DNA of 64,000 nucleotides from Vibrio sp. CB1-14 (GCF_040412085.2 NZ_CP115920.1:558001-622000); one strand, 5' to 3'. Shown: positions 25,889 to 35,111, counted from the first letter of the stretch. Numbers and translations are program-made. The notes: generated by a model from the letters alone, not told the origin.

Positions 25889-26320
25889 ATGAAAAAGTCG
25901 TTGTTATTCATCTTTGCTGTACTTATGAGCAGCGCTGCAGCAGCAGGGCAGTTTAAAACCATCAAAGATGCAGAAGTGCATTATGTTGTATTTAACTCGA
26001 CGTTTATGACGCCAAAGATTGCCCGCAGTTACGATTTAAAACGTAACGAGCATATTGCTACCGTCAATGTGAGTGTGCTCGATCGAGCTAGCGCAGGTAA
26101 GCCGGCGATGGAAGTAGGTATCAAAGGGGTTGCTAAGAACCTTATCGGTCAAATGAAAACTCTAGAGTTTAAGCAAATTAAAGAGGGAGATGCGGTATAC
26201 TATCTCGCTCAATTTCCGATCGTGAACGAAGAGATGTACCAGTTTACGATTGATATCGATGCGGGAAACAAAGGCCGTGGTCCGGTTTCCTTTAGTCAAA
26301 AGCTTTATGTAGAACCTTAA
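25889..26320 (+). CDS. Exported DUF4426 domain protein
   Basis: This 143-residue protein has a clear signal peptide (residues 1-~20, ending AAAAG) and no lipobox or further membrane segment, so it should be periplasmic. The body matches DUF4426 ([43 protein letters not shown]), a beta-rich family found mainly in marine gamma-proteobacteria in this ygg/rdgB neighbourhood. The function is unknown. GGAG precedes the ATG and the gene lies between yggU and rdgB on the same strand. Confidence 0.85.
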   Translation: MKKSLLFIFAVLMSSAAAAGQFKTIKDAEVHYVVFNSTFMTPKIARSYDLKRNEHIATVNVSVLDRASAGKPAMEVGIKGVAKNLIGQMKTLEFKQIKEGDAVYYLAQFPIVNEEMYQFTIDIDAGNKGRGPVSFSQKLYVEP

Positions 26321-26336
26321 CCCTCGAGAGACTCTC

Positions 26337-26939
26337 ATGAACAAAAAAATCGTCCTAGCAACCGGTAACCAAGGGAAAGTCAAAGAGATGGCAGACCTGC
26401 TGTCAGACTTTGGCTTTGAGGTTCACGCTCAAAGTGAGTTCAACGTTTCTGAGGTCGCCGAGACAGGAACGACGTTTATTGAAAATGCCATCATAAAAGC
26501 CAGACACGCGGCACAAGAAACGGGTCTTGCAGCGATTGCGGACGACTCAGGTTTAGAGATTGATTATCTGAAAGGTGCGCCTGGTATCTACTCAGCGCGT
26601 TATTACGGTGAAGGCGCGACAGATAAACTTAACCTAGAAAAAGTGCTTACTGAAATGCAAGGCGTACCAGAAGAGCAAAGAACGGCGCGTTTTCACTGCG
26701 TACTGGTATTAATGCGTCATGAGAACGACCCAACGCCACTGGTTTGTCATGGTAAGTGGGAAGGCAGGATCTTAACGGAAGCATCGGGCGAAAATGGCTT
26801 CGGCTACGACCCGATTTTCTTTGTTCCTGAGGAAGACTGTGCTTCTGCAGAGCTAGAGCCAGTGTGTAAAAAGCAGCTTTCTCACCGTGGTAAAGCGCTA
26901 AACGAGCTTTTCGCGACTATCAAGGCTCAAGGTCTGTAA
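26337..26939 (+). CDS. rdgB: XTP/dITP diphosphatase (RdgB/HAM1 family)
   Basis: This 200-residue cytoplasmic house-cleaning enzyme hydrolyses non-canonical purine triphosphates (XTP, dITP) to monophosphates, keeping them out of DNA and RNA. Motifs are [10 protein letters not shown] (substrate loop), [21 protein letters not shown] (metal and base site), GFGYDPIF and the C-terminal LSHRGKAL (SHR motif). The stop is 3 bases before hemW, indicating coupling. Confidence 0.95.
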   Translation: MNKKIVLATGNQGKVKEMADLLSDFGFEVHAQSEFNVSEVAETGTTFIENAIIKARHAAQETGLAAIADDSGLEIDYLKGAPGIYSARYYGEGATDKLNLEKVLTEMQGVPEEQRTARFHCVLVLMRHENDPTPLVCHGKWEGRILTEASGENGFGYDPIFFVPEEDCASAELEPVCKKQLSHRGKALNELFATIKAQGL

Positions 26940-26942
26940 ACG

Positions 26943-28112
26943 ATGTCGACTCTTTCTGCCATCACTCCACCGCCTCTTAGTTTGTACATTCATATCCCAT
27001 GGTGTGTACAAAAATGCCCTTACTGTGACTTTAACTCTCACGCTCAAAAGGGTGAGATACCACAGCAGGCATACATTACTGCACTTCTTGAAGATCTGGA
27101 TGCTGATATCGCTCGCTATCAACTTGCTGATGATGAGCGTCCATTGCACTCGATCTTCATTGGTGGCGGTACGCCAAGCCTAATTACGCCTGAGCTTATT
27201 GCGGAGCTGCTGGATGGTGTGAGGCAGCGCATTCCATTTCGTGATGATATTGAAATCACCATGGAAGCCAATCCAGGCACTATCGAAGCGGCGAGGTTCA
27301 AACGCTATCAAACTGGCGGTGTGACTCGTATTTCTATTGGTGTACAGAGTTTCCAGCAACAAAAACTGGAGCGCTTGGGGCGTATTCATGGTGAGAGTGA
27401 AGCGATCAATGCAGCCAAGCTGGCTCATACCATTGGTCTAAATAGCTTTAATCTAGATTTGATGCACGGCCTTCCTGAGCAGTCAGTGACTGATGCACTG
27501 AGTGACCTTCAGCAAGCCATTGACCTTAAGCCGCCGCACCTCTCTTGGTACCAGCTGACCATTGAACCGAACACCCTGTTCTACTCAAAGCCGCCGACCT
27601 TGCCAGACGATGACGATCTTTGGGATATCTACGAGCAAGGTCATAAGATGCTTGAAGAGGCTGGCTATCAGCAATATGAAGTCTCCGGCTACAGTAAGCC
27701 TGGTTATCAATGTCAGCACAATCTGAATTATTGGCGATTTGGTGATTATCTAGGAATTGGCTGTGGTGCTCACGGCAAGCTGAGTTTCTCAGATGGTCGT
27801 ATTGTTCGCACCACTAAGGTGAAACACCCTAGAGGTTATCTCAATATGATCAAGCCTTACTTGGACTCTGAGATGGAAGTCGAAGCCCAAGATAGACCGT
27901 TTGAGTTCTTCATCAACCGTCTGCGCCTGTTAGAAGCTTGTCCTAAAGTAGAGTTTACCGAGCGTACCGGGTTAAGCTTGAGTGTTATTGAGGCTCCGAT
28001 GACGCATTGTATCAACAATGGTTATATTGATGATCTAGGTGATCGCTGGGTAGTTACCGAGAAAGGCAAGCTGTTTCTCAACGATGTATTAGAGCAATTT
28101 GAACTGGAATGA
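26943..28112 (+). CDS. hemW: Radical SAM family heme chaperone HemW
   Basis: This 389-residue protein resembles coproporphyrinogen dehydrogenase HemN but is now regarded as a heme-binding chaperone. The [4Fe-4S] motif C21-x3-C25-x2-C28 (CVQKCPYC) is intact, and HNLNYW in the C-terminal half is the HemW heme-binding motif. IFIGGGTPSL and the FNLDLMHGLP barrel segment are typical. It follows rdgB by three bases, as in many gamma-proteobacteria. Confidence 0.93.
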   Translation: MSTLSAITPPPLSLYIHIPWCVQKCPYCDFNSHAQKGEIPQQAYITALLEDLDADIARYQLADDERPLHSIFIGGGTPSLITPELIAELLDGVRQRIPFRDDIEITMEANPGTIEAARFKRYQTGGVTRISIGVQSFQQQKLERLGRIHGESEAINAAKLAHTIGLNSFNLDLMHGLPEQSVTDALSDLQQAIDLKPPHLSWYQLTIEPNTLFYSKPPTLPDDDDLWDIYEQGHKMLEEAGYQQYEVSGYSKPGYQCQHNLNYWRFGDYLGIGCGAHGKLSFSDGRIVRTTKVKHPRGYLNMIKPYLDSEMEVEAQDRPFEFFINRLRLLEACPKVEFTERTGLSLSVIEAPMTHCINNGYIDDLGDRWVVTEKGKLFLNDVLEQFELE

Positions 28113-28167
28113 TGACCAACCATTACCGTAACTTACTTCTGTTGAGGTAACGGTTTGGCTATAATTC

Positions 28168-28225
28168 GCGCCCAGAAAGATATGTTACTGTAATGAAACA
28201 GTAACCTTTTGAAATTACTGGGCGC
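28168..28225 (+). promoter_or_regulatory. Nested inverted repeats just before the LTA-synthase-like gene
   Basis: An inner perfect hairpin (GTTACTGT at 28184-28191, ACAGTAAC at 28198-28205) is enclosed by a second pair, GCGCCCAG (28168-28175) and CTGGGCGC (28218-28225), which ends three bases before the ATG and includes the only GGG available as a Shine-Dalgarno. A TATAAT lies at 28160-28165 without a well-spaced -35. It could be a structured leader that hides the ribosome site, or a protein-binding palindrome. Confidence 0.5.
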
Positions 28226-28228
28226 AAT

Positions 28229-30088
28229 ATGATCCTTTCTTTAGTAAAAATTGTCGTGATGCTGACACTCTTGTCGGTTATTTCTAAAGTTACTTTTCTT
28301 GGTTGGCATGAAATCAACTATTCAGACTCTTCATTGGTCGAGTTCCTGAAAGCCGTTATTTGGGGCGTCCGATTCGACCTGACGGTTTCCCTTCTTCTGA
28401 CGGGCTTAAGCTTACTTTTGCTCACTCCATTTGCCTACTTTAAGCGCGTCTATCAAGGTTTGTTTCACACTTGGCTGTTAGTTTGTGGTGCATGGATCAT
28501 TTTCTCGACCATGGGCGATACTATATACCTTAGCCAAGCAAACCGTCATGTGACCGTTGATTTGCACTTAGGCAAGGGAATGGAGTTTGAGCTGCTATCA
28601 ACCGTCGCGACTCAGTTTTCTGGTCTTATCATCTTAGCGCTTGCTATGCTAGCCGTCTTCGGCCTATTGCTCCGTAAGTACCCGCTAAAGATTACTTTTA
28701 GTCAGCGTTGGTATCAATCGGTGTCTATCGCAATGGCAACTATTGTTGCTGTCGTTGTTGCGGTGCGCGGAGGTTTTAGCGATAAACCACAAACACCTAT
28801 GTACGCCTATAAAATTGGTGATATCAACCAAGCTCGTATTGCCTGGAGTGCTCCATATGCCATTACTTATTATTCACTAGTAGGTGAAGATAAGTCGGGG
28901 CATCGCTGGACACCAGAACAAAGCTCGCAGCAAATGGCTGAGCTTAAAGCCAAGATAAATTCGAAACCGAAAACTAGGGTCAATCGACTTAAGCAACATG
29001 ACGTCGTGTTAGTACTGCTGGAAAGTTGGACTGCCTATGATATGCAAAGCTACGGCGCTGATGTTAATGCCACCCCGAACTTTGATGCACTTCGTGATAA
29101 ATCGTTATCGACAGAGGCGTTTTATTCCAACGGTTTTCGAACCGTAGAAGGTGTTTTTGCTACCATGTGCTCACAGCCTAACCCGGTTGGCGGCAGCGTG
29201 GCCGGAACCCGTTTAGAGAGCATGCCGTACCGCTGTTTGCCGCAACTACTAAAAGAGCGCGGCTGGGAAACGTCTTTTGTTCAAGGTAGTGGTGAAGGCA
29301 TGGTCGGTGCCTTTGCTCAATCGCTAGGGTTTAGCGATTCCTACGGTAAGTTTGACTACCTAGATAAAGGGCAAGATCAAAACTATTGGGGCTATATGGA
29401 TGATGGTATTTATGATTTCGCGTTAGATAAGTTGGCGAGCGCCAGTGATGCGCCGCAGTTTGTTGCGATTAACACAGGGACTACGCATGATAGCTATTTA
29501 CCGCATGAGTCCGACTATGTATTTGGTGATGAAACAGATGAGCAAACGCGCCGTAGTGTGTTGCACCATGCTGACCAGTCGCTAGGACGTTTTGTTGAGC
29601 GTTTGAAAGCGCAAGCTACGCGCCCAACGCTCTTAGTGCTGGTGGCTGACCACACTATGGTGGGGGCGAAAAACGATCTCAGACATGTTTCTATTCCATT
29701 TTTGATTCACGGTATCAATATGGATATACCGACAGGCACCTTACCGTTCGCAGCTTCTCACAAAGATGTCGCACCAACTGTGGTCGATCTATTAGGAGGG
29801 CAAGTCGGTTGGTTCTCAGGACAAAGTCTCTTGGCGAAAAACTACGAAGAAGGTGCAGATTTTACCGTGAATAACCAGTTTTATTGGTTAGCTAACAACA
29901 AAATGATCCGAATTAACGCAGAAAACGGTCAAAAAGAGGCGTGCTATCGAGTCGGTAGTGATACAGTGAGTTTGGAACCATTTGATTGTAGTGAATCGAA
30001 ACGCACTAAGGCTATGTATGAAAAGGGCCTTAATTACCTGCTTTACAGTCAGCAGCGCTTGTTTGATGGCAGTACGGCACGTTACTAA
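28229..30088 (+). CDS. LTA synthase family sulfatase/phosphoglycerol transferase
   Basis: This 619-residue protein has an N-terminal membrane part of about four to five helices (to ~residue 185) and a periplasmic alkaline-phosphatase/sulfatase-superfamily domain (~250-540). Visible metal/active-site motifs are LLESWTAYD, the nucleophile region FRTVEGVFATMCS (Thr expected as nucleophile), GTTHDSY and VADHTM. Gram-negative members transfer phosphoglycerol or phosphoethanolamine-like groups to envelope glycans or lipids rather than build teichoic acid; the acceptor here is unknown. It is separately transcribed behind a structured leader. Confidence 0.85.
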   Translation: MILSLVKIVVMLTLLSVISKVTFLGWHEINYSDSSLVEFLKAVIWGVRFDLTVSLLLTGLSLLLLTPFAYFKRVYQGLFHTWLLVCGAWIIFSTMGDTIYLSQANRHVTVDLHLGKGMEFELLSTVATQFSGLIILALAMLAVFGLLLRKYPLKITFSQRWYQSVSIAMATIVAVVVAVRGGFSDKPQTPMYAYKIGDINQARIAWSAPYAITYYSLVGEDKSGHRWTPEQSSQQMAELKAKINSKPKTRVNRLKQHDVVLVLLESWTAYDMQSYGADVNATPNFDALRDKSLSTEAFYSNGFRTVEGVFATMCSQPNPVGGSVAGTRLESMPYRCLPQLLKERGWETSFVQGSGEGMVGAFAQSLGFSDSYGKFDYLDKGQDQNYWGYMDDGIYDFALDKLASASDAPQFVAINTGTTHDSYLPHESDYVFGDETDEQTRRSVLHHADQSLGRFVERLKAQATRPTLLVLVADHTMVGAKNDLRHVSIPFLIHGINMDIPTGTLPFAASHKDVAPTVVDLLGGQVGWFSGQSLLAKNYEEGADFTVNNQFYWLANNKMIRINAENGQKEACYRVGSDTVSLEPFDCSESKRTKAMYEKGLNYLLYSQQRLFDGSTARY

Positions 30089-30108
30089 AGTTGGGTTGCA
30101 ATCGATAA

Positions 30109-30137
30109 AAAAGAAGCTGGTGGAGGCCAGCTTCTTG
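30109..30137. terminator. Terminator between the convergent sulfatase gene and glsB
   Basis: AAGAAGCTGG-TGGAGG-CCAGCTTCTT is a perfect 10-bp stem. On the minus strand it is followed by TTTTTT, so it is a strong terminator for glsB; on the plus strand the T tract is weak. Confidence 0.85.
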
Positions 30138-30160
30138 CGTTTTGAATCTTGGAGACGGCA

Positions 30161-31081
30161 TTAGAAAATTGAGCGACCGATTCGTTCAGAAAGCATTTCT
30201 AATGCGCGAGTGCCGGCGAGTGAGTTACCAGACTTATCCAGTTCAGGTGACCATACGGCTATGGTCATCTCACCCGGCACAATCGCGATGATCCCGCCGC
30301 CCACGCCTGACTTGCCTGGCATGCCGACGCGGTAAGCAAATTCGCCCGCACCATCATACAATCCACAAGTCGCCAGTAGTGCATTGAGTTGCTTGGTTTG
30401 TGTTGGTGTGATGATCTGCTTTTTGGTGTTGACCGACTGACCTTGGTTAGCAAGATAGCTAAAGGTCTTAGCAAGGTCTACACAGCTCATTTTAAGCGCG
30501 CAAGCGTGAAAGTAATTATTCAGTACTGGGATAACATCATTGTTGAAGTTACCGAATGAACGCATCAGATAGGCGATTGCGGCATTACGGTCGCTGTGCA
30601 TCATCTCAGATGCAGCAACAATCTTGTCGTAGACAATATGGCTATCTCCAGACAATACACGTACAAACTCCAGCAGACGCTGTCTAGGGGCTGACAGGCG
30701 GCTTTGTAGCAAGTCTGCCACCACAATGGCGCCAGCGTTGATAAACGGATTACGAGGAATGCCTTGCTCCATTTCAAGCTGGATCAGCGAGTTAAATGCC
30801 TGTCCTGATGGCTCTTTGCCAACGCGTTGCCAGATTTCCTCTGGCTTATACAGCATCATGGCAAGCGTTAGGCTTAGCGCTTTAGAAATAGATTGAATTG
30901 AGAAGTTCTCTTCCGCATCACCTGCGGTGATCACTTCCCCTTCATTGGTATACACCGCGATACCCAATTTGGTATTGGGCACATTGGCAAGTGCAGGGAT
31001 GTAGTCGGCGACTTTACCTTGTCCAATTAGCGGTTTTACTTCGCTTAGGATGGTAGAAAGGATCTGTTTTGTTGGTTTCAT
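30161..31081 (-). CDS. glsB: Glutaminase
   Basis: This 306-residue serine-dependent-fold glutaminase converts glutamine to glutamate and ammonia. The catalytic Ser-x-x-Lys dyad lies in [11 protein letters not shown], and [10 protein letters not shown] and GKSGVGGGI are family signatures. I chose the ATG at 31081 because GGGAG precedes it and the protein then starts MKPTKQILS at family length; an upstream in-frame start at 31120 would add 13 residues. It is transcribed toward the convergent sulfatase-like gene. Confidence 0.93.
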   Translation of the reverse strand: MKPTKQILSTILSEVKPLIGQGKVADYIPALANVPNTKLGIAVYTNEGEVITAGDAEENFSIQSISKALSLTLAMMLYKPEEIWQRVGKEPSGQAFNSLIQLEMEQGIPRNPFINAGAIVVADLLQSRLSAPRQRLLEFVRVLSGDSHIVYDKIVAASEMMHSDRNAAIAYLMRSFGNFNNDVIPVLNNYFHACALKMSCVDLAKTFSYLANQGQSVNTKKQIITPTQTKQLNALLATCGLYDGAGEFAYRVGMPGKSGVGGGIIAIVPGEMTIAVWSPELDKSGNSLAGTRALEMLSERIGRSIF

Positions 31082-31109
31082 GGTTATTGTTCTCCCAACA
31101 TTAGCGCTA

Positions 31110-31137
31110 AAAAAAGCCAACGTTGGGTTGGCTTTTC
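31110..31137 (-). terminator. Intrinsic terminator of trmB
   Basis: Read on the minus strand, AAAAGCCAACC-CAAC-GTTGGCTTTT is followed by TTT. It lies between the trmB stop (31161) and the glsB start (31081), so glsB needs its own promoter or read-through. Confidence 0.8.
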
Positions 31138-31160
31138 ATTAATAAACTTTCGCGTTTTGC

Positions 31161-31880
31161 TTACGCAGTGCGACGGTATTTGATATCCCAAACACCGTGA
31201 CCAAGGCGGTGACCACGAGCTTCAAATTTGGTCAGTGGACGCTCTTCAGGGCGCGGTACGAAATCACCATCAGTGGCAATGTTTTCAAAGCCCGGTGCTT
31301 CGTTCATGACTTCGACCATGTGCTCCGCGTAGTTTTCCCAGTCAGTTGCCATGTGGAAAATACCAGATTCAGGGATAAGTTTAGTTCTTACCATTTCTGC
31401 AAAATCTAGCTGAACAATACGGCGCTTATGGTGACGCTTTTTGTGCCATGGGTCTGGGAAGAACAGTTGCATTGTGCTTAGGCTGTTCTCTGGAATCATG
31501 TTAGCAAACACTTCAACTGCGTCGTGACACATTACACGTAGGTTGGTGACACCAGCATCGCGTGCTGAAGACAGGCAGGCGCCAACACCCGGGCTGTGTA
31601 CTTCAATACCGATAAAATTCTTTTCGGGTGCGTTCTTTGCCATTTCGACTAAAGACGCGCCCATGCCGAAACCAACTTCAAGTACAACAGGGTTTTTGTT
31701 GCCAAATACCTGCTCCCAATCGAGTAGTGACTCTTGGTAATCAATACCCATTGTAGGCCAGCACTCTTCCATTGCCGATTCTTGGCCTTTGGTTAGGCGT
31801 CCTTCACGACGAACAAAACTGCGAACTTTGCGAATCAGTTTGCCATCTTCAGTGTATTCGTTAGTAGTCACTTCACTCAT
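31161..31880 (-). CDS. trmB: tRNA (guanine-N7-)-methyltransferase
   Basis: This 239-residue SAM-dependent enzyme makes m7G46 in tRNA variable loops. SAM-binding [10 protein letters not shown], the [15 protein letters not shown] catalytic/tRNA-binding segment and the C-terminal TKFEARG are intact. I prefer the ATG at 31880 (MSEVTTNEY, same length as E. coli TrmB); an in-frame ATG at 31901 would add seven residues. It diverges from mutY, with a 153-base region between the two starts. Confidence 0.93.
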   Translation of the reverse strand: MSEVTTNEYTEDGKLIRKVRSFVRREGRLTKGQESAMEECWPTMGIDYQESLLDWEQVFGNKNPVVLEVGFGMGASLVEMAKNAPEKNFIGIEVHSPGVGACLSSARDAGVTNLRVMCHDAVEVFANMIPENSLSTMQLFFPDPWHKKRHHKRRIVQLDFAEMVRTKLIPESGIFHMATDWENYAEHMVEVMNEAPGFENIATDGDFVPRPEERPLTKFEARGHRLGHGVWDIKYRRTA

Positions 31881-32033
31881 TGGTTTAGCCTGTTCATTCA
31901 ATAATCAGAGCGGGAATTATCCAAAGAATTTGCCATCAAGCAAGCATTATCGGATCAGAAATTCACGCGGTTTTACTTCTGTTACTAAGTGTGGTGCAAT
32001 TTCCGGCAAATTATAAGAGAGAAGAGAAACATT

Positions 32034-33080
32034 GTGACGCCTTTTGCACGCTCAATATTAGACTGGTACGACAAATTTGGTCGTAAACAGTTGCCGTGGC
32101 AGCAAGACAAAACCGCTTATAAAGTGTGGCTGTCTGAGATCATGCTGCAGCAAACCCAAGTCGCGACGGTCATCCCATACTACGAGCGATTCCTAGAGCA
32201 CTTCCCAACGGTTGAATCTTTGGCTAACGCGCCACAAGATGAGGTATTGCACCTTTGGACTGGGCTTGGCTATTACGCTAGAGCTCGCAATCTTCATAAA
32301 GCAGCCAAAGTGGTTGTAGAGCAATATGGTGGGGAGTTTCCGTTAACGTTAGAAGAGATGAATGCGCTGCCAGGTGTTGGCCGCTCAACCGCCGCCGCAG
32401 TGCTTTCTTCGGTTCATAAACTCCCACATGCGATTCTAGATGGGAACGTAAAGCGAACGCTGGCTCGCAGTTTTGCCATAGACGGTTGGCCTGGTCAGAA
32501 GAAAGTAGAAAATCAATTATGGGAAATTGCTGAGCAGCATACGCCAGATATTGATACCGATAAGTACAACCAAGCTATGATGGATATGGGAGCCATGGTG
32601 TGTACGCGCAGCAAGCCGAAATGCACGCTATGCCCAATCGAATCACTTTGCGCGGCGAATAAGCAGGGTAACCCGCTTGATTATCCCGGTAAAAAGCCTA
32701 AAAAGCAGAAGCCAGAGAAGGAAACTTGGTTTGTGATTGTTATGCATAATCAAGAGCTTTGGCTTGCACAGCGTCCGCAAACGGGCATTTGGGGCGGGTT
32801 ATTTTGTTTTCCAGAAAGCCCAACAGCGGATATTGAGCCGGTACTTGAAGGGTTAGGCATCGGTGAGGCGATGATAGCCTCTACGGACGTTGAGATAGCA
32901 TTTAGACATACCTTTAGCCATTATCACCTAGATATCACCCCAATCGTCGTGACGCTGAACCAGCTTCCGACAATGATGATGGAACCGTCTAAAGGTCTTT
33001 GGTATAACATTACCCAACCAGAAAAAGTGGGGCTGGCTGCGCCAGTAAAGCAGCTTATAGACACCTTACAACGATATTAA
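32034..33080 (+). CDS. mutY: A/G-specific adenine DNA glycosylase
   Basis: This 348-residue base-excision-repair enzyme removes adenine mispaired with 8-oxoguanine. The catalytic Glu lies in [11 protein letters not shown], the helix-hairpin-helix is [10 protein letters not shown] followed by the Asp of LDGNVKRTL, and the [4Fe-4S] cluster cysteines have the C-x6-C-x2-C-x5-C pattern ([17 protein letters not shown]). A C-terminal NUDIX-like 8-oxoG recognition domain follows. The start is GTG at 32034 ([18 protein letters not shown]); the longer frame to 31989 lacks family similarity. It lies upstream of yggX with a 14-base gap. Confidence 0.95.
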   Translation: MTPFARSILDWYDKFGRKQLPWQQDKTAYKVWLSEIMLQQTQVATVIPYYERFLEHFPTVESLANAPQDEVLHLWTGLGYYARARNLHKAAKVVVEQYGGEFPLTLEEMNALPGVGRSTAAAVLSSVHKLPHAILDGNVKRTLARSFAIDGWPGQKKVENQLWEIAEQHTPDIDTDKYNQAMMDMGAMVCTRSKPKCTLCPIESLCAANKQGNPLDYPGKKPKKQKPEKETWFVIVMHNQELWLAQRPQTGIWGGLFCFPESPTADIEPVLEGLGIGEAMIASTDVEIAFRHTFSHYHLDITPIVVTLNQLPTMMMEPSKGLWYNITQPEKVGLAAPVKQLIDTLQRY

Positions 33081-33094
33081 TTGAGGATAACATT

Positions 33095-33367
33095 ATGAGC
33101 CGTATGGTTTTTTGTGCTCGTCTACAGAAAGATGCTGAAGGCCTAGACTTTCAACTGTACCCAGGTGAACTGGGTAAACGTATCTTCGATAACATTTCTA
33201 AACAGGCGTGGGCTGAGTGGCAATCTAAGCAAACGATGCTGATCAATGAAAAGAAGCTGAATATGATGGATCCTGAACATCGTAAGCTGCTTGAAGCAGA
33301 GATGGTTAACTTCTTGTTTGAAGGGAAAGACGTCATTATCGACGGTTACACGCCACCATCTGAGTAA
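33095..33367 (+). CDS. yggX: Oxidative damage protection / Fe(II) trafficking protein YggX
   Basis: This 90-residue protein protects Fe-S enzymes against oxidation and is linked to iron handling. It contains the conserved [16 protein letters not shown] start and the Gly-Lys-Arg/Trp-rich central segment with a single conserved Cys near the N-terminus. It is co-transcribed with mutY, another Fe-S protein gene, 14 bases upstream. It is followed by a hairpin terminator. Confidence 0.94.
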   Translation: MSRMVFCARLQKDAEGLDFQLYPGELGKRIFDNISKQAWAEWQSKQTMLINEKKLNMMDPEHRKLLEAEMVNFLFEGKDVIIDGYTPPSE

Positions 33368-33388
33368 TTGACCAAGGAATAATTCAAG

Positions 33389-33413
33389 CACCACCTCACA
33401 GGTGGTGTTTTTA
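33389..33413 (+). terminator. Hairpin terminator after yggX, overlapping the mltC ribosome site
   Basis: CACCACCT-CAC-AGGTGGTG (8-bp stem, 33389-33407) is followed by TTTTT. The AGGTGG in its right arm is also the only good Shine-Dalgarno for mltC if translation starts at 33415. Confidence 0.75.
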
Positions 33414-33414
33414 A

Positions 33415-34560
33415 ATGGTATCTATGAAGAAGCTAATCTATTTTTTAACGCCGCTACTATTGCTCGGTTGCAGTCGTGAGTTCATCGAAAAAATCTACGA
33501 TGTGAACTACGAACCAACCAACCGTTTTGCTAAGAACTTGGCACAGTTGCCGGGTCAATACGTCAAAGATGTTGCAGCGCTTGATGCACTCATCAGCAGC
33601 TTTAATGGCAACATTGAGAAGCGATGGGGTAGCAGCGAGGTTAAAGTTGCAGGTAAAAGCAACTACGTTAAATACATAGATAACTATTTGAGCCGCGCTG
33701 AGGTTAACTTTAGCAAAGGTTTGATTACCATTGAGACCGTTTCCCCAACGGAACCTGAAAAGCACCTTAAAACGGCGATTGTGACCACGCTGCTTACGCC
33801 AGACGACCCGTCTAGCGTTGACTTGTTCTCATCAAAGGGTATTACCTTAGAAGGCCAGCCGTTTCTGTATAACCAGGTTGTAGATCAAGAGAAAAAGCCT
33901 ATTCAGTGGACTTGGCGTGCGAATCGTTTTGCGGACTACTTGATAGCTAACAAACTAAAAACCAAGAATGTGGATTACAAGAAGGCGTATTACGTTGAGA
34001 TCCCTATGGTGGCTGATCACTTTAAGCAGCGCAGCTACCAGTATTCGGACATCGTTCGTCGTGCTTCTCAGCGCTACGATATTCCTGAAGACTTGATTTA
34101 TGCCATCATCAAGACCGAGAGTAGTTTCAACCCGTATGCCGTGAGTTGGGCCAATGCCTATGGTTTGATGCAGGTGGTGCCGAAGACCGCAGGGCGAGAT
34201 GTATTTAAACTGGTTAAGAATAAGCCTGGGCAGCCAACACCAGAGTACCTGTTTAATCCAGAGCAGAATATTGATACAGGGACCGCGTATTTCTACATTT
34301 TGAAAAACCGCTACCTTCGCGCAGTACGTCATCCATTGTCGTTGGAGTACAGCATGATCTCGGCGTACAACGGTGGTACTGGCGGTGTATTGAACACCTT
34401 CCACCGAACAGACAGAAAGCGGGCGATGAACGATCTTAATTCACTGCAGCCGAATCAGGTTTATTGGGCACTGACGAAGAAACACCCAAATGCAGAAGCA
34501 CGTCGTTATTTGGAGAAAGTAACTAAATTCAAAAAAGATTTTAATGCTGGAAAAGGCTAA
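33415..34560 (+). CDS. mltC: Membrane-bound lytic murein transglycosylase C
   Basis: This ~381-residue outer-membrane lipoprotein cleaves peptidoglycan glycan strands to 1,6-anhydro products. The lipoprotein signal ends in LLLLGC (lipobox). The C-terminal SLT domain has the catalytic Glu in IIKTESSFNPYA and AYGLMQVVPKTAG, then YNGGTGGV. The start is uncertain: ATG at 33415 has AGGTGG 9 bases upstream, while ATG at 33424 gives MKKLIYFL, the more usual lipoprotein beginning. It is third in mutY-yggX-mltC but separated from yggX by a terminator-like hairpin. Confidence 0.93.
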   Translation: MVSMKKLIYFLTPLLLLGCSREFIEKIYDVNYEPTNRFAKNLAQLPGQYVKDVAALDALISSFNGNIEKRWGSSEVKVAGKSNYVKYIDNYLSRAEVNFSKGLITIETVSPTEPEKHLKTAIVTTLLTPDDPSSVDLFSSKGITLEGQPFLYNQVVDQEKKPIQWTWRANRFADYLIANKLKTKNVDYKKAYYVEIPMVADHFKQRSYQYSDIVRRASQRYDIPEDLIYAIIKTESSFNPYAVSWANAYGLMQVVPKTAGRDVFKLVKNKPGQPTPEYLFNPEQNIDTGTAYFYILKNRYLRAVRHPLSLEYSMISAYNGGTGGVLNTFHRTDRKRAMNDLNSLQPNQVYWALTKKHPNAEARRYLEKVTKFKKDFNAGKG

Positions 34561-34645
34561 TTTTGCCAAATTTGTCTAAAACAAATACGATTCGCTGAAA
34601 AATGCAGCGCTTGAACGCTTTTTTAAAGTTTTTTTCCAAAAAGCG

Positions 34646-34674
34646 TTGACGGGAGGCCCGAAAATCCGTTTAAT
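34646..34674 (+). promoter_or_regulatory. Promoter of the second tRNA array
   Basis: TTGACG (34646-34651), a 17-base spacer and TTTAAT (34669-34674) are followed by the GC-rich discriminator AGCGCCCCG, 11 bases before tRNA-Phe. It has the same architecture as the promoter at 20650-20678. Confidence 0.72.
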
Positions 34675-34685
34675 AGCGCCCCGTT

Positions 34686-34761
34686 GCCCGGATAGCTCAG
34701 TCGGTAGAGCAGAGGATTGAAAATCCTCGTGTCGGTGGTTCGATTCCGCCTCCGGGCACCA
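34686..34761 (+). tRNA. tRNA-Phe (anticodon GAA)
   Basis: It is identical to the tRNA-Phe at 20689-20764. The spacer after it (CACAATTTAGATTGTTGGTGCT) is also shared between the two arrays. Confidence 0.97.
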
Positions 34762-34817
34762 CAATTTAGATTGTTGGTGCTGTTAACAGAAGCACGAGCA
34801 ATAACAAATAAAGTGTC

Positions 34818-34893
<76 letters not shown>

Positions 34894-34900
34894 TTTATTT

Positions 34901-34976
34901 GCCTCGATAGCTCAGTTGGTAGAGCAGCGGATTGAAAATCCGCGTGTCGGTGGTTCGACTCCGCCTCGAGGCACCA
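34901..34976 (+). tRNA. tRNA-Phe (anticodon GAA), variant sequence
   Basis: A 76-base cloverleaf with CCA. The anticodon arm GCGGA-TTGAAAA-TCCGC gives GAA. The acceptor is GCCTCGA/TCGAGGC instead of GCCCGGA/TCCGGGC, with changes also in the anticodon stem and T arm. All stems pair, so it should fold and be functional as a second tRNA-Phe isodecoder. Confidence 0.95.
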
Positions 34977-35028
34977 TTATTTGGTGTTAAGCTGATAATG
35001 GTCTTACGACCTAGCTTGCACAAATAAT

Positions 35029-35104
35029 TCCCCCTTAGTTCAGTTGGTAGAACGGCGGACTGTTAATCCGTATGTCGCAGGTTCGAGTCCCGCAGGGGGA
35101 GCCA
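35029..35104 (+). tRNA. tRNA-Asn (anticodon GTT)
   Basis: It is identical to the tRNA-Asn genes at 20917 and 21119. It is the last gene of the array and is followed by a GAAA-loop terminator like that of the first array. Confidence 0.97.
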
Positions 35105-35111
35105 CTTTAAG

